Positions 4,904 to 5,231 of a DNA stretch of 5,231 nucleotides are shown piece after piece. How positions within the stretch are numbered: position 1 is the first letter of the stretch; each line of letters opens with the position of its first letter. The stretch is from an uncultured Collinsella sp. (GTDB lineage Bacteria > Actinomycetota > Coriobacteriia > Coriobacteriales > Coriobacteriaceae). Below the pieces are notes generated by a model. The model was not told the origin of the DNA. It made no database searches and saw nothing but the letters and a program-made list of their open reading frames with translations. The stretch lies in the NCBI GenBank assembly GCA_900542235.1, contig UQNB01000100.1, positions 1 through 5,231 on the forward strand, read 5' to 3'. A program made the translations under genes and the position numbers.

Positions 4904-5231
4904 CTACTCCCGGTAGGGCACCCGGTCGCGCATCACGGCGTATATCGCCCTGAGCCGCTTCCTCGCGACGGCCTTGAGCGCCCGCCCGTGCCCCATGCCC
5001 CGCGCCCTGCAGGCCCGGTAGTACTCGCCGTAGCGCCCCGACGACCTCACCAGGCTGTTGCACGAGAAGATCAGCAGGGACTTGAGCCTCGCGTCGCCCC
5101 GCCTGGACGCCCTGACCGACCTCACCGACGTGCCGGAGCTCCTCACCCTCGGGGCTATGCCGCGGTACGAGGCCAGGTGGTCGTGGTCCGGGAACCTCGC
5201 GATGTCGACCGATACCGCGAGCTGCGCCGCC
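4904..5231 (-). CDS. IS110-family transposase, C-terminal 108 residues (N-terminus beyond right edge)
   Basis: The frame is open from the window edge to a TAG at 4906-4904. It reads as the Transposase_20 domain: LASYRGIAPRVRSSGTS at visible residues 19-35, containing the conserved G-x-x-P and SG motif that includes the probable catalytic serine of this domain, then RRGDARLKSLL at 43-53 (usually RxGNxxLR, here Asp for Asn), EYYRACRARGMGHGRALKAV at 69-88 and ARKRLRAIYAVMRD at 89-102. The DEDD/RuvC-like N-terminal catalytic domain would be off the window. No frameshift or stop interrupts the visible part, so the element may be active. Its codons are very GC-rich, noticeably more so than the flanking non-coding DNA. 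Downstream is the element's right end and the terminator at 4815-4851. Confidence 0.93.
   Translation of the reverse strand, partial: AAQLAVSVDIARFPDHDHLASYRGIAPRVRSSGTSVRSVRASRRGDARLKSLLIFSCNSLVRSSGRYGEYYRACRARGMGHGRALKAVARKRLRAIYAVMRDRVPYRE

Larger units (their letters stand above)
4872..5231 (-). mobile_element. IS110-family insertion sequence, right end and 3' part of transposase (partial)
   Basis: The element is recognised by its transposase and enters from the right edge, so only its right (transposase 3') end is in view. IS110 elements lack long terminal inverted repeats and move by a serine/DEDD recombinase guided by a bridge RNA encoded in the element. After the stop codon there are about 30 bp that look like the element end, including TTGACA (4894-4889). 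The exact boundary cannot be fixed without the other end or an empty site; 4872 is an estimate, plus or minus about 15 bp. Group membership (IS110 versus IS1111) is not decidable from this part. Confidence 0.7.

Noticed and set aside
4803..5063. An 86-codon minus-strand open frame overlapping the transposase
   Set aside because: It is out of frame with the IS110 homology and runs into the terminator; a frame shadow.

Overview
This window reads like a chromosomal stretch of a high-GC, host-associated actinobacterium. The protein flavour (RecJ, a gut-type BASS transporter, a CutC/DUF4931 pair, an IS110 transposase) most resembles Coriobacteriia such as Collinsella. That placement is an inference from how the proteins read, not from a search. 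No rRNA, tRNA or CRISPR array is visible.

Layout. (1) Positions 1-1904, minus strand: the first 634 codons of recJ, the single-strand-specific 5'-3' exonuclease, running off the left edge. (2) 1905-2179: a divergent intergenic region. It holds a recJ promoter candidate with a perfect TATAAT, a 13-bp palindrome inside that promoter's spacer, a possible 21-codon upstream ORF overlapping the recJ start, and palindromes upstream of the rightward gene. (3) 2180-3178, plus strand: a bile acid:sodium symporter (BASS/SBF) family carrier whose usual sodium-site residues appear replaced. (4) 3209-4687, minus strand: a two-gene operon, cutC followed by a GalT-like DUF4931 protein. The second gene starts at GTG, and its GGAGG ribosome binding site lies inside the end of cutC. 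(5) 4688-4903: no gene. It contains a 69-bp element with 23-nt inverted arms, a strong intrinsic terminator hairpin, and the right end of an insertion sequence. (6) 4904-5231, minus strand: the last 108 codons of an IS110-family transposase, running off the right edge.

How the parts relate. RecJ is housekeeping DNA repair and is transcribed away from the transporter. The transporter and the DUF4931 gene converge with only 30 bp between their stop codons and no convincing terminator there. CutC and DUF4931 are very probably co-translated and so may work in one pathway, but the sequence does not reveal the substrate. No convincing promoter for this operon could be picked out of 4688-4800. The IS110 end carries an outward-facing consensus -35 (TTGACA) without a -10 at the right distance, as expected for an element that builds a promoter only when its ends join in the excised circle.

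No wholly new multi-gene system is evident. The most interesting points are the altered ion site of the carrier, the palindrome/terminator/IS110 junction, the cysteine-rich CutC coupled to a HIT-superfamily transferase, and the layered control signals in front of recJ.
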